From Paenibacillus borealis (GTDB lineage: Bacteria > Bacillota > Bacilli > Paenibacillales > Paenibacillaceae): DNA of 64,000 bases. The stretch lies in the NCBI RefSeq assembly GCF_000758665.1, contig NZ_CP009285.1, positions 3,472,001 through 3,536,000 of the forward strand, given 5' to 3'. Both the position numbers and the translations under genes were made by a program. This document shows positions 24,451 to 33,759 of this stretch, piece after piece. Position 1 is the stretch's first letter, and every line of letters starts with the position of its first letter. Under the pieces are notes generated by a model. That model saw only the letters and a list, made by a program, of their open reading frames with translations, did not search any database and had not been told where the DNA came from.

Positions 24451-24490
24451 AGCCCCCGGCTGCACCGCTTAGGCGGAACAACCGGGGGCT
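24451..24490. terminator. Terminator between convergent GH127 and GH94 genes
   Basis: AGCCCCCGG / CCGGGGGCT stem. The minus strand continues TTCTTATTGTTT; the plus strand ATTTT. Confidence 0.8.
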
Positions 24491-24507
24491 ATTTTCAGTG
24501 ATGCTAA

Positions 24508-26943
24508 CTAACCCAATACAACTACAACCTGGTGAACTGCACCGTCGCCTACAGGAGCGATGATGTTGCCTTCAACAGCAGCGCCGTCGAAAGTCAGGCT
24601 GGCCACGCCTTTGGAGACATGGTTCGGGTTCTGGATTGAGATGACATAAGTGTCTCCACGGAAGACGCGGGTGATTTCGAAGCTGTCCCACTCCGTAGGG
24701 ATACAAGGATCAACCTTAAGACCGGCAAAGTCAGCCTGGATACCGAGGATGGACTGTGTAATTGCTACATAGTTCCATGCCGCTGTACCTGTCAGCCAGG
24801 AGTTTTTCGCTTCGCCGTGACGTACAGCATCTTTACCGGCAATCATCTGCGAGTACACGTAAGGTTCCATACGGTGCACTTCGCTGATGTCTTCCAGGTA
24901 AGCCGGAGCGATTTTTTTGTAGATATCGAAGGCTCTGTCGCCGTGTCCAAGAACCGTTTCTGCGATCATGATCCATGGGTTGTTGTGGCAGAAAATACCG
25001 GCATTTTCTTTGTAGCCCGGAGGGTACGTAGAAATTTCACCCAGGTTCACGTAGTACTTGGAGTACGGAGGCTGCTGCAATACGATACCATAGTCCGTAT
25101 CCAGACGTTCCTGAACGGAAGTCAGGGCACGGGCTGCTTCGCCGTTCTCCACACCGATACCCGCCATTACGCACATCCCCTGCGGCTCGATGAAGATCTG
25201 GCCTTCTTCGTTCTCCTTGCTGCCGATCTTGTCGCCGTAGTGGTCATAAGCGCGCAGGAACCAGTCGCCGTCGAAGCCGTGGGACAAGGTAATGGCACTC
25301 ATGTTCTCGATCTTCGCAACTGCATCAGCAGCGACATCATCCAGTCCGCGCATGCGGCAGATTTCAGCATAGTCCGGTCCGACGAAGACGAACAGACCTG
25401 CGATGAACACGGATTCCGCTACGCCGCCTGCGATATTCTCAGTAGTCTGGAATGATTCGCCCGGCTCGGTGGAGAAGCAGTTCAGGTTCAGACAGTCATT
25501 CCAGTCCGCGCGTCCGATCAGCGGCAGGCCATGAGGTCCGAGGTTGTTCGTTACATGCTCGAAGCTCAGCTTCAAGTGCTCGAACAGGGTAGCGGTGTGA
25601 TCCGGATTGCTGTCAAAAGGAACCTGCTCATCAAGGATCGAGTAGTCGCCTGTTTCCTTAATATAGGCAGCAGTACCGGAGATCAGCCAAAGCGGATCAT
25701 CGTTGAAGCCGGAGCCGACTTCGTTGTTGCCCTTCTTGGTAAGCGGCTGGTACTGGTGATATGCGCTGCCGTCAGGGAACTGGGTAGCCGCGATATCGAG
25801 AATACGCTCTCTGGCGCGTTCTGGAATTTGGTGTACGAAGCCGAGCAAGTCCTGATTGGAGTCGCGGAAGCCCATGCCGCGGCCGATTCCGGATTCGAAG
25901 TAGGAAGCCGAACGGGACATATTGAAGGTAACCATACACTGGTACGGGTTCCAGATGTTAACCATCCGGTTCAGCTTGTCGTCACCGCTCTGGATCTGAT
26001 ATTTGGACAGCAGGTTATCCCAGTGTGCAGCCAGAGTAGCCAGGGCAGCATCTACCTGGGCATCTGTAGCGAACTGATCGATTACAGCCTGTGCAGGCTT
26101 TTTGTTGATAACGTTCAGGGATTCCCATTTCTCATCTTCAGGGTTCTCGATATAGCCGAGTACGAAGATGAAGCTTTGCTCTTCACCTGGCTCCAGTGTG
26201 ATTTCCAGTGCGTGGGAGCCGATTGGCGACCAGCCGCTGGCAACGGAGTTGGTAGCTTCACCGGCAGCAACTGCCTGCGGAGCGTCCAGACCATTGTACA
26301 TACCCACGAAGGATTCGCGGTCAGTATCGAAGCCGGCGATTTCTTTGTTTACTGAATAGAAAGCGTAGTGGTTTCTGCGTTCACGGTATTCGGTTTTGTG
26401 ATAGATGACGGAATCCTTCACTTCAACTTCACCGGTGCTGAGGTTACGCTGGAAGTTCGTCATATCATCGTTGGCATTCCACAGACAGAATTCGGCAAAA
26501 GAGAAGAGCTTAACGGTCTTCTTCGCGTCGCCGGTATTCTTAACGACAAGGCGGTGTACTTCAGCATTGTGGCCCATTGGTACAAAAGCAAGCTGGTTCA
26601 CGGAAATACCGTTACGCTCGCCAGTGATGGAAGTGTAGCCAAGACCGTGGCGGCATTCGTAGAAGTCCAGATCGCGTTTAACCGGCATCCAGCCCGGAGT
26701 CCAGAAATCACCGTCATCATACAGATAGTAGTAGCGGCCGCCTGTATCCAGCGGAATATTGTTATACCGGTAACGGGTAAGTCTTCTCATGCGCGCATCG
26801 CGGTAGAAGGTGTAACCACCGGCAGTATTAGAGATGAGGCCGAAAAATTGCTCGTTGCCGAGGTAGTTGATCCATGGGTAAGGTGTTTTTGGGGTGTTGA
26901 TTACATACTCTTTACGGGTGTCGTCAAAAGTTCCGAATTTCAT
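24508..26943 (-). CDS. Cellobiose phosphorylase (GH94)
   Basis: 811 residues, exactly the usual size of GH94 cellobiose phosphorylases. N-terminal beta-sandwich begins MKFGTFDD...[19 protein letters not shown]; the (alpha/alpha)6 barrel carries [37 protein letters not shown], the general acid in RADWNDCLN and HNNPW near the phosphate site. It phosphorolyses cellobiose to glucose 1-phosphate and glucose, saving ATP. An AAAGGAGA site selects ATG 26943. A LacI operator lies just upstream and the LacI gene is the next gene on the same strand. Confidence 0.9.
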   Translation of the reverse strand: MKFGTFDDTRKEYVINTPKTPYPWINYLGNEQFFGLISNTAGGYTFYRDARMRRLTRYRYNNIPLDTGGRYYYLYDDGDFWTPGWMPVKRDLDFYECRHGLGYTSITGERNGISVNQLAFVPMGHNAEVHRLVVKNTGDAKKTVKLFSFAEFCLWNANDDMTNFQRNLSTGEVEVKDSVIYHKTEYRERRNHYAFYSVNKEIAGFDTDRESFVGMYNGLDAPQAVAAGEATNSVASGWSPIGSHALEITLEPGEEQSFIFVLGYIENPEDEKWESLNVINKKPAQAVIDQFATDAQVDAALATLAAHWDNLLSKYQIQSGDDKLNRMVNIWNPYQCMVTFNMSRSASYFESGIGRGMGFRDSNQDLLGFVHQIPERARERILDIAATQFPDGSAYHQYQPLTKKGNNEVGSGFNDDPLWLISGTAAYIKETGDYSILDEQVPFDSNPDHTATLFEHLKLSFEHVTNNLGPHGLPLIGRADWNDCLNLNCFSTEPGESFQTTENIAGGVAESVFIAGLFVFVGPDYAEICRMRGLDDVAADAVAKIENMSAITLSHGFDGDWFLRAYDHYGDKIGSKENEEGQIFIEPQGMCVMAGIGVENGEAARALTSVQERLDTDYGIVLQQPPYSKYYVNLGEISTYPPGYKENAGIFCHNNPWIMIAETVLGHGDRAFDIYKKIAPAYLEDISEVHRMEPYVYSQMIAGKDAVRHGEAKNSWLTGTAAWNYVAITQSILGIQADFAGLKVDPCIPTEWDSFEITRVFRGDTYVISIQNPNHVSKGVASLTFDGAAVEGNIIAPVGDGAVHQVVVVLG

Positions 26944-26964
26944 TAGAGACAAGTCTCCTTTCAA

Positions 26965-26984
26965 TTGTGAACGCGCGTTTACAA
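26965..26984. promoter_or_regulatory. LacI operator upstream of the GH94 gene
   Basis: TTGTGAACGCGCGTTTACAA, a near-perfect palindrome around AACGCGCGTT, directly before the GH94 ribosome site. The same core recurs before the lacI gene. Confidence 0.85.
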
Positions 26985-26991
26985 AGCTGAG

Positions 26992-27021
26992 AAAAAATCC
27001 CCTCGGGGTAAGGGATTTTTC
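26992..27021 (-). terminator. Terminator of the lacI gene
   Basis: AAAAATCCC / GGGATTTTT stem with A/T flanks. Confidence 0.8.
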
Positions 27022-27034
27022 TGTATCCTAAACA

Positions 27035-28090
27035 TTACTGCTTCGGCGGCTGGCAGGAATCTCTTGCCACCAGACGTGCCGGAAAACTGATAGTACTGAA
27101 GGTAGGCTGCTGTGAATCGCACAGCTCGATGACCTTCTCTACAGCGGCCTTGGACATTTCGTAAATCGGCAGACGGACGGAGGTCAGCTTGGGATGAATC
27201 CGTGCGGCAAGCTGCACATCATCAAACCCGGCAATAGACATATCTTCCGGCACGGAGATGCCATGCTCGGAGAACGCTTCCATAGCCGAAATAGCCATGT
27301 CATCATTGGATGAGAAGAATGCAGTCGGCAGCGGGCCGCCGGAATTCAGCAGCTTCTTGACCTCTTCATAGGCGGTTTCCTTGAGGAAATCACCCTGAAG
27401 GATGAAATTCTCATTCAGCGCGAGGTTATGGCGCTTCAGCGTATCCTCGTATGCCATATAGCGTTCCCGCCCGGAGTACGTGTTCATCCGTCCGCAGATC
27501 ATGCCAATTTCTTCATGGCCGAGACCGATGAGGTACTCGATCGCTTCAACCGTACCCTCATAGTCCTTGGAATTCACTATAGCCAGATGATTGCGGTCCA
27601 GATGCTCCGACATAATCTCCGAAATGTCATAATCAATCAGCACAAGCGGCGAGTCAAGACCGACCATTTCCCGTACAATCTCGATATCCTTCTGGGTGCC
27701 GACTATAATGCCGCCGTCAATCCGTTTCTGCAGGAAAGCCTGCTTCACCTTCAGGAAGTCGTCGGGAGAATAGACGGTATGAATCAGAACATAACAGCCG
27801 CGGGCATTCGCGGTGTCGACAACGGCATCAACGAACGGGGCGAAGTAGTTATTCTGATAGATCCGTGTCGTATTCTCTTTCTCGTTCATGCTGATTGCAA
27901 AAAGCCCGATCGTATCGGTCTTCTTGCCGGCCAGAGCCCGGGCGAAGCTGTTAGGCTCGTACTGATGCTGTTCAATGATCTTCAGCACCTTGGCCCGGGT
28001 CTCTTCAGGGACATTGGAATAGTTGTTGATCACACGGGATACTGTGCTTCGCGAAACCCCGGCTAGCTTGGCAATATCTTCGCTTCGCAT
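27035..28090 (-). CDS. LacI/GalR-family repressor of the cellobiose phosphorylase gene
   Basis: 351 residues: N-terminal HTH EDIAKLAGVSRSTVSRVINN, hinge with ARALAGKKTDTIGL, and a periplasmic-binding-like sugar domain ending in SIAGFDDVQLAARIHPKLTSVRLP. The AACGCGCGTT palindrome appears before its own start and before the GH94 gene, so it probably represses both until a cellobiose-related sugar binds. GGGGG ribosome site. Effector is inferred from the target. Confidence 0.9.
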   Translation of the reverse strand: MRSEDIAKLAGVSRSTVSRVINNYSNVPEETRAKVLKIIEQHQYEPNSFARALAGKKTDTIGLFAISMNEKENTTRIYQNNYFAPFVDAVVDTANARGCYVLIHTVYSPDDFLKVKQAFLQKRIDGGIIVGTQKDIEIVREMVGLDSPLVLIDYDISEIMSEHLDRNHLAIVNSKDYEGTVEAIEYLIGLGHEEIGMICGRMNTYSGRERYMAYEDTLKRHNLALNENFILQGDFLKETAYEEVKKLLNSGGPLPTAFFSSNDDMAISAMEAFSEHGISVPEDMSIAGFDDVQLAARIHPKLTSVRLPIYEMSKAAVEKVIELCDSQQPTFSTISFPARLVARDSCQPPKQ

Positions 28091-28104
28091 GGTGTACCCC
28101 CTCT

Positions 28105-28124
28105 ATTGTAAACGCGCGTTTATG
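28105..28124. promoter_or_regulatory. LacI operator upstream of the lacI gene (autoregulation)
   Basis: ATTGTAAACGCGCGTTTATG, same core as the GH94 operator at 26965-26984. Confidence 0.85.
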
Positions 28125-28310
28125 AACTCATTGTAAAATAAATCCGCGTGAAAATCAATCGTCCGCCCAAATAATTTTGCCTTGAAATATAAGAAAGATT
28201 AGTTTTACGCCAAACTTTATCCTTCAATTGCTCGCTGAAAGTAATCCCGTCCTTTGAGGACGAAATAACCGTTTCCACTTGCCGGATTCTCCGATCTGCG
28301 TTACAAATAA

Positions 28311-30224
28311 ATGCATCAGGAAAAAAGAGGTACTGGAGAGGACGAAACAGATGATTATACAGGAAATAGATTCGCAGTTACGCAGGGAGAAGGAGGGATT
28401 ACTATCTTTTACTCGTTAAAAAACCGCCTGATCGCGTTCTTCGTTGTGCTGCTCGTACTATCCTTCGGTACGATGTCGCTGCTGCTGTTCAACCAGTCAC
28501 GCTCCATCATCCGCTCCTATATCGAATCCTCTGCACTGGAGAAAATGGACGAGTACGGCTCATTTATTAACATGGCCCTGCAGCAGAGCTATGACTTGTC
28601 CTCTCTGGTCTACAACAGCGATATCACCCAGAGGTGGGATGCCCAGCTGTCCAATCCGGCTTCAAGCGAAGGGCAGAAGATGCTCGCCAATATTACTATG
28701 AGCAAGTTCCTGACCCAGACCACGAATAATTATTCGATTGTCTCCTCGGTTACTATCTACCGTGAGGAAGGGATGCGGATTGGTGCCGATAACCAGGTGG
28801 TTACAGATGCTTCGTTCAAGCAGGAAGCGTGGTACCGCAATTTCATTGAACACAGCAATCACTGGGTTCCGGCCCATACCGATCAGGTGGAAATTAAGGG
28901 GGCCAAGCCGTATGAGGTGGTGAGCCTGCTGCTGCCGATCGGGATTTTTGAGCCGTCGCTGGCCAAAAATGTGATGAAGGTCAACATCAAGGCGGACTTC
29001 CTGCTGGAGCCGCTGAATCGTATACATCTCGGTGAAAGCGGTACCATTTTTCTGCTTAACCAGCAGGGCAATCCCATTCTGTCCCAGCAGGAGTACAGTG
29101 CTTATCCGGAAGCGGCGGCGGAGGTCCGGCGGGTCCGTGCAGGCAAAGCCGCGCAAGGTGTTGTCTATCTGAAGGATCAGAAGGGGGCCTCACATATTCT
29201 GGTCTACAAAAAACTGAATATCACCAACTGGCTGCTGGTCGGTTTTGTCTCCGAGCAGGATCTGTACGCCAAGCTGTACAAGCTCCGTAACAGCATTATT
29301 GTGTTCGCTTCCCTGATGTTAATTGCCGCCTTTGTACTCGCTTACTGGATCTCTTACGGCATTACCAAGCCGCTGTCCCGTCTGGTATCGGCCATGCGTC
29401 AAGTGCAGAAGGGGGATTTCGCCCAGGCCGAACGCCTTACCCCGCCGGAACGCAGGATACGAAACGAGGTTGACTACGCTACCGACACCTTCCGGAGTAT
29501 GGTCAAGCAGCTGAGGTATCTGATACGAACCGAGTTTGAACAGAAGCTGCTGCGCCAGCAGGCAGAATATAAAGCGCTGCTGATGCAGATCAATCCCCAC
29601 TTCCTGTTCAATACCCTGGAGCTGATGAGTAGTCTGGCTATCCAGCAGCGGACTAAGGAGACGGTTACGGTCATTGAGTCACTCGGCAAAATGCTCAGGT
29701 TCTCGCTGCGCATTAGCGAGGATCTGATCCCACTGCGCGAGGAGTTGAAGTATGTCCGCTATTATATGTCCATTCTGGACATCCGCTTCGGCCCGGGTCT
29801 CGATCTGCGGATCGAAGAGGCGGGGGAGCTTGACGATCTGGAAATCGTCAAGTTCCTGCTCCAGCCGCTGATCGAGAATGCGGTGAAATACAGCTTCATT
29901 CACCAGGCGAATGCCAGGGTACGGATCACGGTAAGACAAGATAAGGAGCGGCTGTATCTTGCTGTTGCCGATAACGGCATCGGAATGGATCCGGAGCTGC
30001 TCCGCGAGCTGAATGATCAGGCCATGCGCCAGCAGCTGGAGCAGCTTCTGCAGAGCAAGACCCATCAGATTGGACTGCGCAATGTGCTGGCCAGATGCCG
30101 GCTGTATTATGGCGATTTATTCAGCTTCAGGATAGATTCAAGTGAAGAGCAGGGCACCAGCATCGAGCTGAGTCTGCCCATTCAGAGGAGGAATGAAGAT
30201 GTATCGCGTATTGATCGTGGATGA
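28311..30224 (+). CDS. Sensor histidine kinase, YesM type
   Basis: Two membrane helices (about residues 36-56 and 322-345) flank an extracytoplasmic sensor domain; then HAMP, a His_kinase domain with QINPHFLFNTLELMSS (phospho-His430 in this numbering) and an ATPase domain with ENAVKYSF and DNGIGM. It should sense a carbohydrate outside the cell and phosphorylate the overlapping response regulator. The start is doubtful: ATG 28311 has no ribosome site and adds 31 polar residues, while AAGGAGGG at 28390 lies just before ATC 28404, after which the protein opens FYSLKNRLIAFF like its relatives. Confidence 0.88.
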   Translation: MHQEKRGTGEDETDDYTGNRFAVTQGEGGITIFYSLKNRLIAFFVVLLVLSFGTMSLLLFNQSRSIIRSYIESSALEKMDEYGSFINMALQQSYDLSSLVYNSDITQRWDAQLSNPASSEGQKMLANITMSKFLTQTTNNYSIVSSVTIYREEGMRIGADNQVVTDASFKQEAWYRNFIEHSNHWVPAHTDQVEIKGAKPYEVVSLLLPIGIFEPSLAKNVMKVNIKADFLLEPLNRIHLGESGTIFLLNQQGNPILSQQEYSAYPEAAAEVRRVRAGKAAQGVVYLKDQKGASHILVYKKLNITNWLLVGFVSEQDLYAKLYKLRNSIIVFASLMLIAAFVLAYWISYGITKPLSRLVSAMRQVQKGDFAQAERLTPPERRIRNEVDYATDTFRSMVKQLRYLIRTEFEQKLLRQQAEYKALLMQINPHFLFNTLELMSSLAIQQRTKETVTVIESLGKMLRFSLRISEDLIPLREELKYVRYYMSILDIRFGPGLDLRIEEAGELDDLEIVKFLLQPLIENAVKYSFIHQANARVRITVRQDKERLYLAVADNGIGMDPELLRELNDQAMRQQLEQLLQSKTHQIGLRNVLARCRLYYGDLFSFRIDSSEEQGTSIELSLPIQRRNEDVSRIDRG

Positions 30225-31806
30225 TGAGCCGGAAATCCGCCAAGGCTTACGGCTGAAGGCAGACTGGGCAGACCTGAATCTGTCAGTGCTCGGTGAGGCG
30301 GGTAATGGAATGGAAGCGATGGAGCGTCTGGCCTGTGAAGCGGTAGACATTGTAATTACAGATATGAATATGCCTGTGATGAACGGTGTGTCTTTTCTTG
30401 AGGATTGCCGCAGGCTCTATCCGGAGCTGAAGCTGATCGTAATTACCGGCTACGAGGATTTTCATTACGCCAGAGCGGCTGTCCGTAATCAGGCGCGTGA
30501 TTATCTGCTGAAGCCGGTAGCTGCCGATGAACTGATGGCCGTATTGCAGAAGGTTAAGGAAGAGCTTGACCGGGAGCGCAATAACCGTGATCAGCAGGCC
30601 GTAATCCAGTGGCGGCTATCCCAGTATTACAAGGAGATGAAGGAGCATTTCCTTGTGCAGCTTGTCAAAGAGGAAGTAGAGCAGGTGGATGCGCTGAAAG
30701 AGCGGGCCGCACTCTTTGAGCTGGGCGAATGGGATCTGACGGGAATTCATGTTGCAACGGCCGGACTCAGGGAACGGACGGGGGATGTTCCGCAGCTGCC
30801 GGAGCGGACTCCCGGCAAGCTGCGCCTGCCGTTTGAACTGCTGGGCAGGGAATTCGCGGGCAGGTACGGCAGCGGCTGCCTGGTGTTCCGCGATCCGAAC
30901 TACCCCGGACTGGTTCACTATATTCTGCAGGACGGGCTAACGGATATGCCGCAGTTCTGTGCAGATTTGGCTGCTTGTATCTCTGCACATCTGGGCTTTG
31001 CTCCGGTCATCGGGTATTGCGGTGTCAAGCTCGGATTCCGCCAGTGGAAGGAAGGCTATATGGAGTCGCTTCTGGCCTGGAATCTCTCGGAGAATGCCGC
31101 TTATCCGCCGGCTGAAGGAAAGTCTGAGCCGGGAGCAGTGCTTACAGATGAGCTGACACGGACTCTGCGCCGCCTGCTCATTCAGGGGGAGTGGGGCTGC
31201 TTCGGGCAGACGGTCCGGCAGGAGCTTCAGCAGGCATTCTCCCAGTCACGTTCCCGTTTCGTGAAGCTGATCTTTCAGCTCTATCTGCTTGTGGACGGAG
31301 CGGATGGGGCGCCTGCTCATGGGAACGGTCATGCCCAGCAGCTATGGCTCCATCCGGAGATGGTCCATAAGCTTGACTCAGTAGACAAGGCGGAGCAGTT
31401 CCTGCTGAAGCTGGCCGGACGCGCACACCGTCAACTGCAGGAAGCAGGGGACCCCGATGATTCGGTGATCCGCACTGCGACGCAGTATATCGATGGCAAT
31501 TACATGTATGATCTGAATTTGACCCAGCTGGCCAAACGGTTCAATTACAATTCCTCCTATTTCTCGGAGCTGTTCAAAGCCAAGGTAGGCCGCAGCTTCA
31601 TGGCCTATCTTACCGACATCCGGATGGCCCAGGCCACGCATCTGCTGGTAAGCACAACCCTTGGTCTATGGGACATTGCCGAGCTTACCGGATTCTCGAA
31701 TGCCAGCTATTTCAGCTCCAAATTCAAAAAGATGTACGGGATCGCCCCTTCGGACTTCCGCCTGAACCCACCTGAAAAATTCAATAGTGAGCAGCCGAAG
31801 AAATAG
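30199..31806 (+). CDS. Response regulator, REC plus AraC-type output
   Basis: 536 residues. REC domain (1-120) with VDDEP and phospho-acceptor Asp55 in VITDMNMP, Lys in LLKPV; a middle region of about 280 residues; C-terminal double HTH NLTQLAKRFNYNSSYFSELFKAKVGRSFMAYL and IAELTGFSNASYFSSKFKKMYGIAPSDFR. The start at 30199 is 7 bases from GAGGAGG and overlaps the kinase gene. It probably activates the downstream ABC transporter genes. Partner of the YesM-type kinase. Confidence 0.9.
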   Translation: MYRVLIVDDEPEIRQGLRLKADWADLNLSVLGEAGNGMEAMERLACEAVDIVITDMNMPVMNGVSFLEDCRRLYPELKLIVITGYEDFHYARAAVRNQARDYLLKPVAADELMAVLQKVKEELDRERNNRDQQAVIQWRLSQYYKEMKEHFLVQLVKEEVEQVDALKERAALFELGEWDLTGIHVATAGLRERTGDVPQLPERTPGKLRLPFELLGREFAGRYGSGCLVFRDPNYPGLVHYILQDGLTDMPQFCADLAACISAHLGFAPVIGYCGVKLGFRQWKEGYMESLLAWNLSENAAYPPAEGKSEPGAVLTDELTRTLRRLLIQGEWGCFGQTVRQELQQAFSQSRSRFVKLIFQLYLLVDGADGAPAHGNGHAQQLWLHPEMVHKLDSVDKAEQFLLKLAGRAHRQLQEAGDPDDSVIRTATQYIDGNYMYDLNLTQLAKRFNYNSSYFSELFKAKVGRSFMAYLTDIRMAQATHLLVSTTLGLWDIAELTGFSNASYFSSKFKKMYGIAPSDFRLNPPEKFNSEQPKK

Positions 31807-31871
31807 CATTCAAGCGGGCTGCGCTTATTTCTATAATGAGCCTATATCCATTTAAGAAGGAGAAGGCGCAT

Positions 31872-32786
31872 ATGAAGACAGCACATAAATCGGCTTTATG
31901 GAGAAGGAGCGGCACCGCTTATCTGTTCCTGCTTCCCTGGCTGATCGGCTTTTTCGGATTGACACTTGGCCCCATGCTGGGATCCTTTTATCTGTCCCTG
32001 ACCAAGTACAACCTGCTCAATGCCCCGGTATGGTTGGGCTTTGACAATTACAGGCACATCTTCACGGCAGACGAATACTTCTACAAATCTCTTACGGTGA
32101 CTTTCCAATACGTGCTTTTTTCGGTTCCGCTCAAAATGGCGTTTGCCCTTCTGGTCGCCGTCGTGTTGAACAAAGGCATCCGGGCGCTGGGCATCTACAG
32201 AACGGTATATTACATTCCTTCCCTGCTGGGAGGAAGTGTGGCGATCGCCATCGTATGGCGGCAGATTTTTGACGGGGAAGGCCTGATCAACCACTTCTTA
32301 AGCTGGTTCGGCATTGAAGGTCCGGCCTGGATCGCCCATCCGAGCTACATCCTCTCCACCATCGTTACCTTGTCTGTCTGGCAATTTGGTTCCGCGATGG
32401 TCATATTCCTGGCCGGAATCAAGCAGATTCCTGCTGACCTGTACGAAGCGGCACAGGTGGACGGGGCCGGTAAGCTGCGGCAGTTCGGCAAGATAACGCT
32501 GCCCATGCTGTCACCGGTCATCTTTTTCAACCTGGTCATGGGGATTATCAATTCCTTCCAGGTGTTCACTCCGGGGTATGTAATCGGGGACGGACGCGGC
32601 GGTCCGGTAAATTCAACGCTGTTCTATACGCTCTATCTGTATCTAAAAGGCTTCTCATTCTTCGATATGGGCTATGCCGCTGCTATGGCGTGGATCATGC
32701 TGATCATCATCGGCCTGTTTACCTCAATTGTGTTCGTGACCTCCAGGTTCTGGGTGTTCTACGGCGACGGAAAGGACGGGCGATAA
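31872..32786 (+). CDS. ABC sugar transporter permease, LacF/UgpA type
   Basis: 304 residues with six membrane helices; the EAA loop reads YEAAQVDGAGKLRQFGKITLPMLSP. AAGGAGA sets ATG 31872 (an ATG at 31836 lacks a site). First of two permeases for a carbohydrate-uptake CUT1 system whose binding protein is encoded two genes on. No ATPase gene is in the cluster, so a shared MsmX-like ATPase elsewhere is likely (inference). Confidence 0.9.
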   Translation: MKTAHKSALWRRSGTAYLFLLPWLIGFFGLTLGPMLGSFYLSLTKYNLLNAPVWLGFDNYRHIFTADEYFYKSLTVTFQYVLFSVPLKMAFALLVAVVLNKGIRALGIYRTVYYIPSLLGGSVAIAIVWRQIFDGEGLINHFLSWFGIEGPAWIAHPSYILSTIVTLSVWQFGSAMVIFLAGIKQIPADLYEAAQVDGAGKLRQFGKITLPMLSPVIFFNLVMGIINSFQVFTPGYVIGDGRGGPVNSTLFYTLYLYLKGFSFFDMGYAAAMAWIMLIIIGLFTSIVFVTSRFWVFYGDGKDGR

Positions 32787-32789
32787 ATC

Positions 32790-33629
32790 ATGGCTGAACA
32801 AAAGACGGTTTTTAAGCTCGGCAAGCATGGTCTCATTATTCTGTTTGGGCTGCTGATGCTCTATCCGGTGCTGTGGCTGCTGTCCAGTTCCTTTAAGCCG
32901 AATGAGCTGATCTTCTCTGATCCCGGTCTGTGGCCGGCAAGATTTACGCTGGAGAATTATGTGAATGGCTGGAAGGGGCTTCAGGGTATCTCGTTCAGCC
33001 GCTTTTTCCTCAATTCGGCAACGATCTCCGTGCTGTCGGTGATCGGCAATATTCTCACCTGCTCTTTGGCGGCATACGCGTTCGCCCGGCTGGAGTTCCG
33101 TCTCAAGAGTGTGCTGTTTGCCTGTATGCTGGTGACAATTATGCTTCCTTACCATGTGCTGCTGATTCCGCAATATATTATTTTCAGCAAGCTGGACTGG
33201 GTGAACACCTACTTACCGCTGATCGTACCGAAATGGCTGGCGCATGACTCGTTCTTCGTACTGCTGATGATCCAGTTTATCCGCGGCATTCCGAAGGAGC
33301 TGGATGAAAGTGCAACGATTGACGGCTGCGGACAGGGTCAGCTGTACTTCCGGATCATCATCCCGCTGCTGGTTCCTGCGCTGATAACAACGGCAATCTT
33401 TACTTTTATCTGGACCTGGGATGACTTCTTCAGCCAGATGATCTATTTGAGCCGCATCAATCTGTTCACCGTTCAACTGGGCATACGCTCACTCTATGAT
33501 CCCTCCGGATCATCCGACTGGGGCGCGCTCCTGGCGATGTCCGTGCTCTCGCTTGTGCCGATCATGACGATCTTTCTTCTCTTTCAAAAGCATTTCCTGG
33601 AGGGCATCGCTACGACCGGGTTGAAATGA
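32790..33629 (+). CDS. ABC sugar transporter permease, LacG/UgpE type
   Basis: 279 residues, six helices, EAA loop DESATIDGCGQGQLYFRIIIPLLVPAL. Starts 3 bases after the stop of the partner permease, so translationally coupled. Ends EGIATTGLK, the usual C-terminus of this group. Forms the heterodimeric CUT1 channel with the preceding gene product. Confidence 0.9.
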   Translation: MAEQKTVFKLGKHGLIILFGLLMLYPVLWLLSSSFKPNELIFSDPGLWPARFTLENYVNGWKGLQGISFSRFFLNSATISVLSVIGNILTCSLAAYAFARLEFRLKSVLFACMLVTIMLPYHVLLIPQYIIFSKLDWVNTYLPLIVPKWLAHDSFFVLLMIQFIRGIPKELDESATIDGCGQGQLYFRIIIPLLVPALITTAIFTFIWTWDDFFSQMIYLSRINLFTVQLGIRSLYDPSGSSDWGALLAMSVLSLVPIMTIFLLFQKHFLEGIATTGLK

Positions 33630-33722
33630 TGGGGCTCTACTGAATACAGACCCGAAAAAACCACTAGCGGATACCCGAAGAAATGAAATTCAACTCCGGT
33701 CAAGAAATGATTAGGATGGGAA

Positions 33723-33736
33723 TGCAAGCGATTACA
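33723..33736 (+). promoter_or_regulatory. CcpA cre-like site before the solute-binding protein gene
   Basis: TGCAAGCGATTACA matches cre consensus TGWAANCGNTNWCA at 13 of 14 positions (C at the first W). It lies 24 bases upstream of the start, suited to glucose repression of the binding protein. Confidence 0.5.
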
Positions 33737-33759
33737 ACTATTCTTGGGGGGACATTTCG

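Noticed and set aside
24817..26946. Several long plus-strand frames inside the GH94 gene
   Set aside because: Mirror frames of a GC-biased minus-strand gene; the GH94 product is full length with all motifs.
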